A stretch of DNA of 64,000 nt from Izhakiella capsodis (lineage in GTDB: Bacteria; Pseudomonadota; Gammaproteobacteria; Enterobacterales; Enterobacteriaceae): the NCBI RefSeq assembly GCF_900115045.1, contig NZ_FOVC01000005.1, positions 148,727 to 212,726 of the forward strand, given 5' to 3'. Shown here piece by piece: positions 9,277-17,611 of this stretch. A program made the translations under genes and the position numbers. Each line of letters begins with the position of its first letter. Within the stretch, counting starts at the first letter, position 1. Under the pieces are notes generated by a model, which saw only the letters and a list, made by a program, of their open reading frames with translations, was not told the DNA's origin and did not search any database.

Positions 9277-10167
9277 TCAATCATTGTTCGGGTGAATGAC
9301 GCTGAGATGCTGGCAGCCCAGAGCATCAAGTGTGGCGTTAGTCGCCGGGTACTGACATATCACCGCGTCGCTTTTTTCCACGAGGACGGCTGTTTTAATT
9401 TCGAGCGGCGATTCACCCGCCATATTAAGCATGATCAAAGCGGCCTGAAGCGGCGGTAAGCTGGGATTAAACGCGGCGTTTTCCGCATAGCTGCCGCAGA
9501 ACCGGCGTCCGCTTCTGGTTTCCAGAGCAACACCACTCCAGGCCTGCGTATAGGGCGCATGGCTGCGATTGGCGGCGCGAAGCGCCAGCTGCGTAAGTTC
9601 ATCGCCCTTAGCCTTCAACCGATGATCGTTTGGGTCCATCAGCAGGCTGATGATATTAAGATCGCGAGGGCCGAAGGCGTCCGGTAGATAGCTGCCGAGG
9701 GTGGACGGCTGGCGACCGGGCAGATGAATCCCCAGCCCGGCTCCGCTGTTTAGCTCATTCATGAACTGCCGACAGTGTCCGCAGGGCGTGTAATTCACGG
9801 TGATATCCAGCAGTGACGTTTCGCCGCCCATCCAGGCATGGGTCACCGCGCTTTGCTCGGCATGTACCGTTTGCTGCATTGTTGCGCCGCTAAATTCCAT
9901 GTTGGCACCGAACCAGAATCGTCCGCTGGCACCACGAGCGATGGCCCCAACGTTAAATGTTGACAGCGGGGTCCACGCACAGGCTGCCGCCAGCGGAAGC
10001 AGCGCGAAGGCCAGCTGTTGCTGGTCCATCTGTGTTGTCGCACACAGCATGGTGATATGTTCAGCAGAAAAGCTGGCGGAAAAGTCAGCGGCACAAAGCA
10101 AAGGCGTAATGGCTAAACGTAAGCTGTCCGGCAGAGACGCCAGTGCGTGGTTAAAACGTGTGTGCAT
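9277..10167 (-). CDS. cdd: Cytidine deaminase
   Basis: Hydrolytically deaminates cytidine and deoxycytidine to uridine and deoxyuridine for pyrimidine salvage. The 296-residue protein has the two-domain E. coli-type layout. The catalytic motif HAEQSAV supplies the zinc His and the proton-shuttling Glu, and PCGHCRQF supplies the two zinc cysteines. The second, non-catalytic domain contains SGSYAENAAFNPSLPPLQ. A purine-rich ribosome-binding site (GAGAGG) precedes the ATG at 10167. It is downstream of yohJ-yohK on the same strand with a 129 bp gap, the arrangement seen in E. coli. Confidence 0.97.
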   Translation of the reverse strand: MHTRFNHALASLPDSLRLAITPLLCAADFSASFSAEHITMLCATTQMDQQQLAFALLPLAAACAWTPLSTFNVGAIARGASGRFWFGANMEFSGATMQQTVHAEQSAVTHAWMGGETSLLDITVNYTPCGHCRQFMNELNSGAGLGIHLPGRQPSTLGSYLPDAFGPRDLNIISLLMDPNDHRLKAKGDELTQLALRAANRSHAPYTQAWSGVALETRSGRRFCGSYAENAAFNPSLPPLQAALIMLNMAGESPLEIKTAVLVEKSDAVICQYPATNATLDALGCQHLSVIHPNND

Positions 10168-10296
10168 GGTGGTAAACCTCTCTCACCGGATGGGCGCTCG
10201 ATTCTAACGGCGATGCACAGGGTTATATGTGACCTTAATCACTTAACCGGTGCAATGTCTGAAACGAAAAGGATTTTTGTGCGATATAGCGCAAAT

Positions 10297-10986
10297 TTAA
10301 AGCACGCGCATCAGCAGCGGAAAAATAAAGGGTGCCAGCAGCGAGGTAATAATGCCGCAGAAAACCAATGCCAGAGAGCTGAATGCGCCTTCCTGAAAAT
10401 CAATCTCCATACAGCGAGCCGTGCCAAGGGCATGGGAAGCATTGCCGATCGCCAGACCACGGGCAGCTTTGCTTTTAATGCGTAGAATATTGAGGATCGA
10501 ATGACCCAATAACGCGCCAAGTACGCCTGCTAATAACACGCATATCGCGCTAATGGCCGGAATGCCCCCGAGGTTACCGGACACCGCCATCGCGATTGGC
10601 GTGGTGACCGACTTTGGCAAAATAGTGGCAGCAATCTCTTTTGACGCCCCCATCCATAAAGCGATGGCCGTGCCGCTAACCATCGCGGTCATTGAGCCGA
10701 TAAAACAGACGCAAATTATCGACTTCCAGCGAGCGCGAATCTCATGTATTTGCTCATAAAGCGGTAGCGCCAGCGCAACCACCGAAGGTTGCAGCAGATG
10801 ATTGAGGATTGCACTGCCCTGAAAATAGCGGGTGTAGGGTATATGAGTCAGGATCAGCAGCGGGATTATCACGGCGACAGCAATCAACAGCGGGTTAAAC
10901 AGCGGCATTTTTAATCGCGCAGCCAGCCGACGGGCGCAGAGGAAAACTGCGATGGTTAAAGGCAGGGACCACCAGATATCACTCAT
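10297..10986 (-). CDS. yohK: LrgB/CidB-family inner-membrane protein YohK
   Basis: A 229-residue membrane protein of the LrgB/CidB family with about six to seven hydrophobic segments. The conserved block ATILPKSVTTPIAMAVSGNLGG and the later GNASHALGTARC are family hallmarks. LrgAB/YohJK pairs have been described as holin-antiholin-like in Gram-positives and as pyruvate or 3-hydroxypropionate transport systems in enterobacteria; which applies here is not shown by the sequence. The start overlaps the yohJ end by 8 bp, indicating translational coupling. Confidence 0.94.
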   Translation of the reverse strand: MSDIWWSLPLTIAVFLCARRLAARLKMPLFNPLLIAVAVIIPLLILTHIPYTRYFQGSAILNHLLQPSVVALALPLYEQIHEIRARWKSIICVCFIGSMTAMVSGTAIALWMGASKEIAATILPKSVTTPIAMAVSGNLGGIPAISAICVLLAGVLGALLGHSILNILRIKSKAARGLAIGNASHALGTARCMEIDFQEGAFSSLALVFCGIITSLLAPFIFPLLMRVL

Positions 10987-11383
10987 GGCCCCTCTCCTCC
11001 AGAGACGTTTTCTCCCCGCGCTGCAAACGATGGGCGCAAAGTCCGACGGTTGTCAGTACGATTAACGTGCTGACCAGGCAGGCGATGACAATTGGTCCAA
11101 ATTGCGTTTGCAACAGGTTGGTATAGTTCATCACCCCGACGCTGACCGGGACAAACAGCAGAGCCATGTAGCGAATGAGTATATGACAGCCGGGTTTAAC
11201 CCAGTCCAGTGGCAAAATTTGTGTCACCAACAGCGTAAATAGCATCAGCATGCCGATTATACTGCCCGGAATAGCGACGGGCAGTAGCATGGCAATACCC
11301 TCGCCCGCATAGAGGCAAAGATAAATGATCAGAAATGCACGCAGACAGCACCCGAGTTGTTTCATACTACGACCTGTTTTCAT
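10979..11383 (-). CDS. yohJ: LrgA/UPF0299-family inner-membrane protein YohJ
   Basis: A 134-residue protein with four predicted membrane helices. The UPF0299/LrgA signature PVAIPGSIIGMLMLF and the block KPGCHILIRYMALLFVPVSVGVM closely match E. coli YohJ (about 132 residues). It is the first gene of the yohJK pair. A second in-frame ATG six codons in (MKQLGCC) could be the true start. Partner of YohK in an LrgAB-type membrane complex. Confidence 0.93.
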   Translation of the reverse strand: MKTGRSMKQLGCCLRAFLIIYLCLYAGEGIAMLLPVAIPGSIIGMLMLFTLLVTQILPLDWVKPGCHILIRYMALLFVPVSVGVMNYTNLLQTQFGPIVIACLVSTLIVLTTVGLCAHRLQRGEKTSLEERGHE

Positions 11384-11449
11384 CGTTATTTCTGCGAATA
11401 CAGACGCCAGGGCTGCCTGAACTGAATCGCCCTTGACGATCAGAGTATA

Positions 11450-11471
11450 AGGGGCGGCAGATACCGCCCCT
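11450..11471 (-). terminator. Hairpin downstream of metG
   Basis: A perfect 8-bp GC-rich stem (AGGGGCGG with CCGCCCCT) and a 6-base loop lie 16 bp past the metG stop codon. No strong T-run follows on the minus strand (TATACTC), so this is a weak or Rho-assisted terminator at best. Confidence 0.5.
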
Positions 11472-11487
11472 GAGGGTTTAACTATAC

Positions 11488-13521
11488 CTATTTAACCTGC
11501 ATACCCGGTTGGGCGCCGCTATCCGGGCTGAGCAGGAAAATATCTTTTCCTCCGGGGCCTGCTGCCATTACCATTCCCTGTGAGACGCCGAAGCGCATTT
11601 TACGCGGTGCCAGGTTGGCGACCATTATCGTCAGGCGACCTACCAGCAGCGATGGATCGGGGTAGGCCGCGCGAATACCGGAAAAAATCTGCCGGGTTTC
11701 GCCACCTAAATCCAGCTGCAAACGCAAGAGTTTATCGGAGCCTTCAACGAACTCTGCCTGCTGGATAAGAGCAATGCGCATATCAACTTTGGCGAAGTCA
11801 TCGAAGCTAATCGTTTCCTGAAGTGGATCATCGGCCAGCGGACCGGTCAAAGCCGGTTTTGCTGCCGCGGCGGCCTCTTCCTTAGAAGCATCAACCATCG
11901 CGTTTACCCGATCCATCTCAATCCGGCTGTAAAGCGCTTTAAAAGGCGCAATCGTATGATTGAGTAGCGGCTGGGCAATGCTATCCCAGCTCAGTTCGGT
12001 TTGGAGGAAAGCTTCCGCACGTTCGGTCAGTGAAGGCAATACCGGCTTCAGCCAGCTCATTAACACCCTGAACAAGTTGATCCCCATAGTACAGATAGCC
12101 TGCAGATCGGCATCGCGCCCCTCTTGCTTCGCTACCACCCAGGGTGCCTGCTCGTCAACATAGCGGTTAGCCTGATCGGCCAGCGCCATAATTTCGCGCA
12201 CGGCACGGCTGAATTCGCGCGCGTTCCACGCATCACCAATGCTCTGCGTGGCGTCGGTGAAAGTTTTATACAGCGCCGGATCGGCGAGATGGTCCGAGAG
12301 CTGACCGTTGAAACGCTTATTGATGAAGCCCGCATTACGCGACGCCAGATTGACGACTTTATTGACGATGTCAGCATTGACGCGCTGCGCGAAGTCCTCA
12401 AGATTAAGATCTATGTCGTCAATGCGTGAAGATAGCTTGGCCGCGTAGTAATAGCGCAGGCTATCAGCATCAAGATGATTGAGCCATGTGCTGGCCTTTA
12501 TAAAGGTGCCACGCGATTTAGACATCTTGGCACCATTGACCGTAACGTAGCCGTGTACGAACAGATTATCCGGCTTGCGAAAGCCGCTACCTTCCAGCAT
12601 TGCCGGCCAGAACAGGCTATGGAAATAGACAATGTCTTTGCCGATAAAGTGGTAAAGCTCGGTGGTGGCGTCTTTTTTCCAGAACGCATCAAAGTCGATG
12701 TTGCCGCGCTTATCACACAAGTTTTTAAACGATCCCATATAGCCAATCGGCGCGTCCAGCCACACGTAAAAATATTTGCCGGGTGCATCGGGGATTTCGA
12801 AGCCGAAATAGGGCGCATCACGGGAGATATCCCACTGTTGCAGTCCTGATTCAAACCATTCCTGCATTTTATTCGCAACCTGTTCCTGTAGTGCACCGGA
12901 TCGGGTCCAGGTTTTGAGCATTTCGCTAAAGGCTGGCAGGTCAAAGAAAAAATGTTCTGAATCGCGCATGACCGGCGTGGCACCGGAAACGACCGATTTA
13001 GGTTCAATAAGCTCCGTTGGGCTGTAGGTTGCCCCACAGACTTCGCAGTTATCGCCGTATTGATCGGCGGCCTTGCATTTAGGGCAGGTACCTTTTACGA
13101 AACGGTCAGGCAAAAACATGCCTTTCTCGGGATCGTAGAGCTGAGAAATGATACGGTTTTTGATAAAGCCATTGTCTTTCAGGCGGCGATAGATCAGCGT
13201 TGACAGCTCCCGGTTCTCCTCGCCATGCGTGGAGTGATAGTTGTCATAGCTGATATTAAAGCCAGCGAAATCCTTTTGATGCTCCTGACTCATTTCGGCG
13301 ATCATCTGCTCCGGAGGGATACCTAACTGCTGAGCTTTCAGCATAATGGGCGTGCCGTGAGCATCGTCCGCGCAGATGAAATACACCTGATGGCCGCGCA
13401 TTCGCTGGTAACGCACCCATATATCTGCCTGGATATGCTCGAGCATGTGGCCGAGATGTATCGAGCCATTAGCGTATGGCAGGGCGCACGTTACCATTAT
13501 TTTCTTCGCGACTTGAGTCAT
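11488..13521 (-). CDS. metG: Methionyl-tRNA synthetase
   Basis: Charges tRNA-Met with methionine. The reading frame is open back to 13656, but the start is set at the ATG at 13521 (MTQVAKKIMVTCALPYANG), which gives 677 residues, exactly the E. coli length. Visible in order are the HIGH-like signature (PYANGSIHLGHM), the knuckle zinc cysteines (CPKC and CEVC near residues 145-162), the KMSKS signature (AKMSKSRG) and a C-terminal tRNA-binding/dimerisation domain over the last ~100 residues. Divergently transcribed from apbC across about 200 bp, as in E. coli. Confidence 0.97.
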   Translation of the reverse strand: MTQVAKKIMVTCALPYANGSIHLGHMLEHIQADIWVRYQRMRGHQVYFICADDAHGTPIMLKAQQLGIPPEQMIAEMSQEHQKDFAGFNISYDNYHSTHGEENRELSTLIYRRLKDNGFIKNRIISQLYDPEKGMFLPDRFVKGTCPKCKAADQYGDNCEVCGATYSPTELIEPKSVVSGATPVMRDSEHFFFDLPAFSEMLKTWTRSGALQEQVANKMQEWFESGLQQWDISRDAPYFGFEIPDAPGKYFYVWLDAPIGYMGSFKNLCDKRGNIDFDAFWKKDATTELYHFIGKDIVYFHSLFWPAMLEGSGFRKPDNLFVHGYVTVNGAKMSKSRGTFIKASTWLNHLDADSLRYYYAAKLSSRIDDIDLNLEDFAQRVNADIVNKVVNLASRNAGFINKRFNGQLSDHLADPALYKTFTDATQSIGDAWNAREFSRAVREIMALADQANRYVDEQAPWVVAKQEGRDADLQAICTMGINLFRVLMSWLKPVLPSLTERAEAFLQTELSWDSIAQPLLNHTIAPFKALYSRIEMDRVNAMVDASKEEAAAAAKPALTGPLADDPLQETISFDDFAKVDMRIALIQQAEFVEGSDKLLRLQLDLGGETRQIFSGIRAAYPDPSLLVGRLTIMVANLAPRKMRFGVSQGMVMAAGPGGKDIFLLSPDSGAQPGMQVK

Positions 13522-13720
13522 AGTGAGACTTGCTATTCCTGAATGAAAAAAAGGGGTCTTGATGTTACCTGAAAGCGCGGCCCGGCGTAAACAGAACCCG
13601 AATAGGATGCTGATTGTTGTTGGAAATTTTACAAGGACTCTGCGTGATATACCCACATCTGATATGCTTAGCGCTATCTATCCTGTTGCAGGTATGTTGA
13701 GAAAAATGTGAGGAGTCGGG

Positions 13721-14833
13721 ATGCGTTCACAATCCCTTGGTCAGCAATCACCGGAAGCGCTGCGGGCGCTGGTCGTGGGTACGCTGGCCGCGTTTGAACA
13801 TTCAACGCTTGAACAAAATTTAACCACTCTGAAAGCGCTACACCACTGTGCACTCATTGACGAGACCTTGCACCTGGAGCTTGTTATGCCTTTTGCCTGG
13901 CAGCAAGGATTTGAGCAATTACAGGAGCAGATAAGTGGCGAGCTATTGCGGCTGACGGGGGCGCAGGCGATCAGCTGGAAGCTACGCCACCAGATAGCCA
14001 CGTTAAAACGCGTTAAAAACCTGTCGGGTATCAACGGCGTTAAAAATATTATTGCCGTCAGCTCGGGTAAAGGTGGCGTGGGTAAATCCAGTACGGCAGT
14101 GAACCTTGCTCTGGCACTGGCGGCGGAAGGGGCCAGAGTGGGTATTCTGGATGCGGATATCTACGGGCCTTCTGTTCCCTCAATGCTTGGGTCCGAGGGT
14201 GAAAGGCCCGGCTCCCCGGATGGAACCCACATGGCACCGATTATGGCGCATGGTCTGGCGACCAATTCGATTGGCTATCTGGTCAACGACGACAACGCGA
14301 TGGTGTGGCGTGGTCCGATGGCCAGTAAAGCGCTGCTCCAGCTGTTAAATGAAACCTTATGGCCGGATGTTGATTATCTGGTGCTGGATATGCCCCCCGG
14401 TACGGGTGATATCCAATTAACGTTGGCGCAAAACGTTCCGGTAACGGCCGCGCTGGTGGTAACGACACCGCAGGACATCGCCTTGCTTGATGCGCGCAAA
14501 GGGATCGTGATGTTCAACAAGGTTGATGTTCCGGTGCTGGGCATCGTTGAAAATATGAGCATTCATATTTGCAGCCAGTGTGGCCATCAGGAGCCCATTT
14601 TCGGTAGTGGCGGCGCGGAGGATCTGGTCGTGCATTATCATACCCCGTTGCTGGGGCAGTTACCGCTGCACATCACCCTGCGTGAGGATCTGGACTATGG
14701 CCAGCCAACGGTGATCCGGCGTCCCGACAGCGAGCTAACCACATTGTATCGCCAGCTGGCTGGTCGGGTGGCGGCGCAGCTGTACTGGCGCGGTGAGGTG
14801 ATCCCGGATGGCATTGCTTTCAGGGCGATTTAA
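13721..14833 (+). CDS. apbC: Iron-sulfur cluster carrier ATPase ApbC/Mrp
   Basis: A 370-residue cytoplasmic P-loop NTPase that binds and transfers Fe-S clusters to apoproteins. An N-terminal MIP18-like domain of about 95 residues precedes the deviant Walker A motif SSGKGGVGKSS. The cluster-binding CxxC lies in HICSQCGH, and the MinD/Mrp family signature DADIYGPS is intact. Length matches E. coli ApbC (369). Divergent from metG. The GNAT gene converges on it with only 17 bp between stop codons. Confidence 0.96.
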   Translation: MRSQSLGQQSPEALRALVVGTLAAFEHSTLEQNLTTLKALHHCALIDETLHLELVMPFAWQQGFEQLQEQISGELLRLTGAQAISWKLRHQIATLKRVKNLSGINGVKNIIAVSSGKGGVGKSSTAVNLALALAAEGARVGILDADIYGPSVPSMLGSEGERPGSPDGTHMAPIMAHGLATNSIGYLVNDDNAMVWRGPMASKALLQLLNETLWPDVDYLVLDMPPGTGDIQLTLAQNVPVTAALVVTTPQDIALLDARKGIVMFNKVDVPVLGIVENMSIHICSQCGHQEPIFGSGGAEDLVVHYHTPLLGQLPLHITLREDLDYGQPTVIRRPDSELTTLYRQLAGRVAAQLYWRGEVIPDGIAFRAI

Positions 14834-14850
14834 CGGCACGACAAGCAGGT

Positions 14851-15273
14851 TTATTTCCTGAGATGCATCAGCTCGTAGCTTCCCAGCTCGCTTTCTCCGG
14901 AAGAGACCCGATGCCAGCCGCGCTGTAAATAAAACGCCAGCGCGGCAGTATTGGCTGACAGGCATTTTAACGCGCCAATAGAGGTAAATGTGGTTTCAAC
15001 TTCATCCAGAAGCGCGCTGCCAATGCCGCGACGTTGCCAGCCCGGCGCGATATACAGGCTATGCAAAAAATTATCATTTACGCTTACTGCGGCAAAACCA
15101 ACCCGGTATCCTTGTTCAATGGCAACCCATACGCGCTCGCCGATGATAATCTGATCAAAGTCCTCCAGTTGCCAGGCGCTGGCATTTAGCCAGTGCCAGT
15201 TTGCCTTACGTGAGGCCAGATACAGCGTGCGCAGAAAGGGGCGGTCCTCCTCGATATAACGGCGAATTTCCAT
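14851..15273 (-). CDS. GNAT family N-acetyltransferase
   Basis: A small acetyltransferase of 140 residues. The acetyl-CoA pyrophosphate-binding motif A is seen as LYIAPGWQRRGIGSALLDE (R/Q-x-x-G-x-G/A), followed by the C-terminal NTAALAFYLQRGW block. The start is set at the ATG at 15273 because AAAGGGAG sits 8-9 bases upstream; an in-frame ATG 13 codons earlier lacks such a site. Substrate unknown; it may be a small metabolite, an antibiotic or a protein N-terminus. It stands alone, convergent with apbC. Confidence 0.85.
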   Translation of the reverse strand: MEIRRYIEEDRPFLRTLYLASRKANWHWLNASAWQLEDFDQIIIGERVWVAIEQGYRVGFAAVSVNDNFLHSLYIAPGWQRRGIGSALLDEVETTFTSIGALKCLSANTAALAFYLQRGWHRVSSGESELGSYELMHLRK

Positions 15274-15694
15274 CGTGCGGCTCCCTTTCTGTATGAGTAT
15301 AGGGTGATTCAACAGTGAGTAAGCTGTAATCCCCGACGCTGAAGCGCGTGATAAATCTGCTAATAACCAGCAGCATGGCTTAGATAACGATTTATTAACA
15401 TAGCAGATTTTCTCATGCTGTAACCTGGCGGTTGACGGTGCTGAGTGGCGGGGGAAATAAAAGTGCTGATTGATGATATCGCGGCGCGTATCGCCCTAAC
15501 GGGCAGTATATTGCCTTAGGGGGTACACCACGCGCTCATGATAATGCTCCGCTGCCAAATTAATGGCGCAATAAGTAACGCACTATTTGCGTATTTCTGC
15601 CCGGAGGGCTCCGGGCAAAAAACGACCAGCGCGTGCTTATTAGTCTCTTCCGGTAGGTTCTATTTTATCATCGAGGTCTGAGCACTGCATTTTA
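15274..15694. other. Intergenic stretch with a GC-rich hairpin
   Basis: No coding sequence was recognised. A perfect 7-bp palindrome (GCCCGGA with TCCGGGC, loop GGGC) lies at 15599-15616. It has an A-run on its right side and no T-run on either strand's downstream side, so it is not a standard terminator. Confidence 0.5.
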
Positions 15695-15741
15695 CAAAAA
15701 AAGGAGTGCTTATCGGCTTAGCAGTAGCTGAGCCGATAAGC
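15695..15741 (-). terminator. Intrinsic terminator for the small minus-strand gene
   Basis: A perfect stem of at least 10 bp (CTTATCGGCT with AGCCGATAAG, extendable by a G-C pair) with a 12-base loop begins 18 bp after the stop codon of the ORF ending at 15759. On the minus strand seven T follow five bases after the stem. This supports that the small ORF is really transcribed. Confidence 0.75.
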
Positions 15742-15758
15742 GCTTAAAAGCAGTGAAC

Positions 15759-15962
15759 TTAATGTTCTTTCAGTTCAAAGACCTGAGCGCTTTGTGGCCT
15801 TTTACAGCGGCGGCACTGGTTGTAGAGGCGAAAATTTTTTTCCGCCTGCATCCGGATACAGTTGCGCGCCGTGTCTAACCTACGTTCCAGTTGGCGATTA
15901 TGTTGTTCCAGCTGCTTGATTCTTAATCGTAATGCGCGACAGCGTAATAAAAGTGGCAGCAC
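15759..15962 (-). CDS. Small basic coiled-coil protein, unknown function
   Basis: A 67-residue hypothetical protein. The ORF is open upstream, but the best start is the GTG at 15962, with GGGAG seven bases before it. The sequence is strongly basic with a leucine/arginine heptad pattern (LRLRIKQLEQHNRQLERRLD), predicting one amphipathic or coiled-coil helix, then a segment with a CRRCKR pair of cysteines in a basic context and an acidic tail. This resembles a small bZIP-like or phage-shock-type helix but matches no family I can name. A convincing intrinsic terminator directly follows, which argues for a real gene. Nucleic-acid binding or oligomerisation is only a guess. Confidence 0.5.
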   Translation of the reverse strand: MLPLLLRCRALRLRIKQLEQHNRQLERRLDTARNCIRMQAEKNFRLYNQCRRCKRPQSAQVFELKEH

Positions 15963-15989
15963 CTTCAATCTCCCGAAGTATTGCAGCAA

Positions 15990-16586
15990 AAAGACAGGAT
16001 AAAAGCGGCGATATTAAGCGCTGTTTTAGCGTTGCGACGTTTGATGAGGATCAACCAAATGTCAGCAACCCGCTGTCTGCGGGTAAAAAGCGGGTACCCT
16101 GGCGGGGTTTATTCCGCTGCGGCGGCGGCGGCGTAATCAATGCTAAGGAGCGGGGAGTTAAAATACCCACGCTGGGCAGAGCGCAACGTATGGCCGCACT
16201 GCTTCTACCCGTAGGGAAAGGCCTTAACCTTAACGCCCGATTTACCAATGGCTGTCGGAAAAATAATGTCAGCAATCTGCCTGCCTGCGCGATTTGCGTG
16301 CAGTATGTGAAAGGTTCGCAATCGCCGCGCTGCGGCTGATTACATCTCAACAGGCGCTAACATGACGGACATCTTAAAGTTATTAGGTAAAGATGCTGGT
16401 CCACTTTTGCAAAACGTTACATGACTATTCCAGCGGACAATCTCTGTTAGAGAGATTTTAAGCCTGATGCGCCGGGAAAAGTACGTTAAGAACTTAACTA
16501 TAAACGCCTTATAAAAGACGGGAATCGATTCTCACGTAACAGGACAGGCCAATCACCTGGCAGCCACAATAGGCGCGGATAGTGTT
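15990..16586. other. Mostly non-coding stretch
   Basis: Overlapping ORFs of up to about 135 codons exist on both strands between 15932 and 16350, but their predicted proteins are low-complexity and resemble nothing known. A perfect 6-bp hairpin (ACCCGC with GCGGGT) lies near 16068-16085, and an ATCTCT/AGAGAT hairpin followed by TTTT lies near 16439-16459. Nothing firm can be assigned. Confidence 0.4.
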
Positions 16587-16724
16587 ATGCAGAAAATGGC
16601 AGAGAATAACGGTGGCTATAAAGCGGGCTATCCGCAGCCTAACGGTTACATGAGGCGAGCCGGCCTGATCAACGTCGGCGGAGCCGCGGGCGGAGTTTTT
16701 GATCTTGCCGATGCGATGCGTTGA
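16587..16724 (+). CDS. Short ORF, possibly a gene fragment
   Basis: A 45-codon ORF with protein-like codon use and a glycine-rich C-terminal part (INVGGAAGGVFDLADAMR). The frame is open about 20 further codons upstream with equally protein-like content, but no start codon is found before a TAA at 16512. This suggests either a truncated gene or a chance ORF. No strong ribosome-binding site precedes the ATG. I do not recognise the family. Confidence 0.25.
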   Translation: MQKMAENNGGYKAGYPQPNGYMRRAGLINVGGAAGGVFDLADAMR

Positions 16725-16829
16725 TTAACGAAGTAAGGGATGTCCATCTGGCGAAACACCAAGCGCTTGCCTGAACAGAGGGTGAGTTATCTGCCGGGGC
16801 GGTGTTCTATTATCGCCACTCGCATGTTG

Positions 16830-17516
16830 TCAGAACGCTTCAAACCAGCTGGCGTTGTGCTCGGCGATAGGGGTAATAGAGAAGATAATCTCCTGCAAAT
16901 GTTTCTGCATAGCGCATGCGGCAGCGTTTGCGTCACGCTGAATTAGCCCCTGATAAATCTTCTCATGTTGCTGGATGAGACTTTCAGGCGGAGAGACTTC
17001 GCTAAGGGTAAGATAACGCACCCGATCCATCGTGGCTTTGATGTTCTCCACCGTTTCCCAGGCCAGTGCACAGCCGATACTTTGCGCAATCAGACGGTGA
17101 AACTCGTCGTCCAGAAGTAAAAAGCGCTGACTGTCAAGACGTGAAGCCGCCAGCCGTTGCAGATCGAGGTTATGCGCCATCTCGCTTAAGGTCTGCGGCG
17201 ATGCTTCAAGGGCGGCACGGCGCACAACGGCGGTTTCAACGGCTTCACGGATAAATCGGCCATCGGCGACCTGCCTGGCTGAAATTTTGCGCACGAAGGT
17301 ACCGCGCTGCGGCAGGATCTGCACCAGTCCCGCCTCTGCCAGCTTGATAAAGGCTTCACGCACTGGCTGGCGTGAAACGCTGAAGCGGGTAGAGATCTCT
17401 TTTTCTGATAGCAGTGAGCCGGGATGAATTGCGCAGGTTACGATATCCTGACGCAGGAAGCGGTAAATTTGCTGATTTACCGGCTCGCAGGCGGTGATGT
17501 TATAAGCAATTGACAT
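16830..17516 (-). CDS. rspR: GntR-family (FCD) transcriptional regulator, RspR/YdfH-like
   Basis: A 228-residue regulator with an N-terminal GntR winged helix (about residues 10-75; EKEISTRFSVSRQPVREAFIKL) and a C-terminal FCD ligand-binding domain containing the metal/ligand residues (DDEFHRLIAQ and the later H in IQQHEKIY). The start is the ATG at 17516, preceded by GGAA. It is the last gene of the rspA-rspB-MFS-ydfI cluster, in the same relative place as rspR (ydfH) near E. coli rspAB, and E. coli RspR is known to repress rspA. Likely repressor of the cluster acting at the palindrome upstream of rspA. Confidence 0.85.
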   Translation of the reverse strand: MSIAYNITACEPVNQQIYRFLRQDIVTCAIHPGSLLSEKEISTRFSVSRQPVREAFIKLAEAGLVQILPQRGTFVRKISARQVADGRFIREAVETAVVRRAALEASPQTLSEMAHNLDLQRLAASRLDSQRFLLLDDEFHRLIAQSIGCALAWETVENIKATMDRVRYLTLSEVSPPESLIQQHEKIYQGLIQRDANAAACAMQKHLQEIIFSITPIAEHNASWFEAF

Positions 17517-17611
17517 GGACAAGTTCCGTTCAGCGGCAGCGGGGTCGCGCCCAGTCTAAACAGCCAGCTGACGGAGCGCCAGCCCTTTCAGCTACAAGTG
17601 AGACAGGCTGA

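Noticed and set aside
15599..15616. GC-rich 7-bp hairpin as a terminator
   Set aside because: The A-run lies on the wrong side for either strand, so no T-run follows the stem.
15932..16350. 135-codon + strand ORF and 99-codon minus-strand ORF
   Set aside because: They overlap each other in opposite directions, have low-complexity or implausible composition and no ribosome-binding site.
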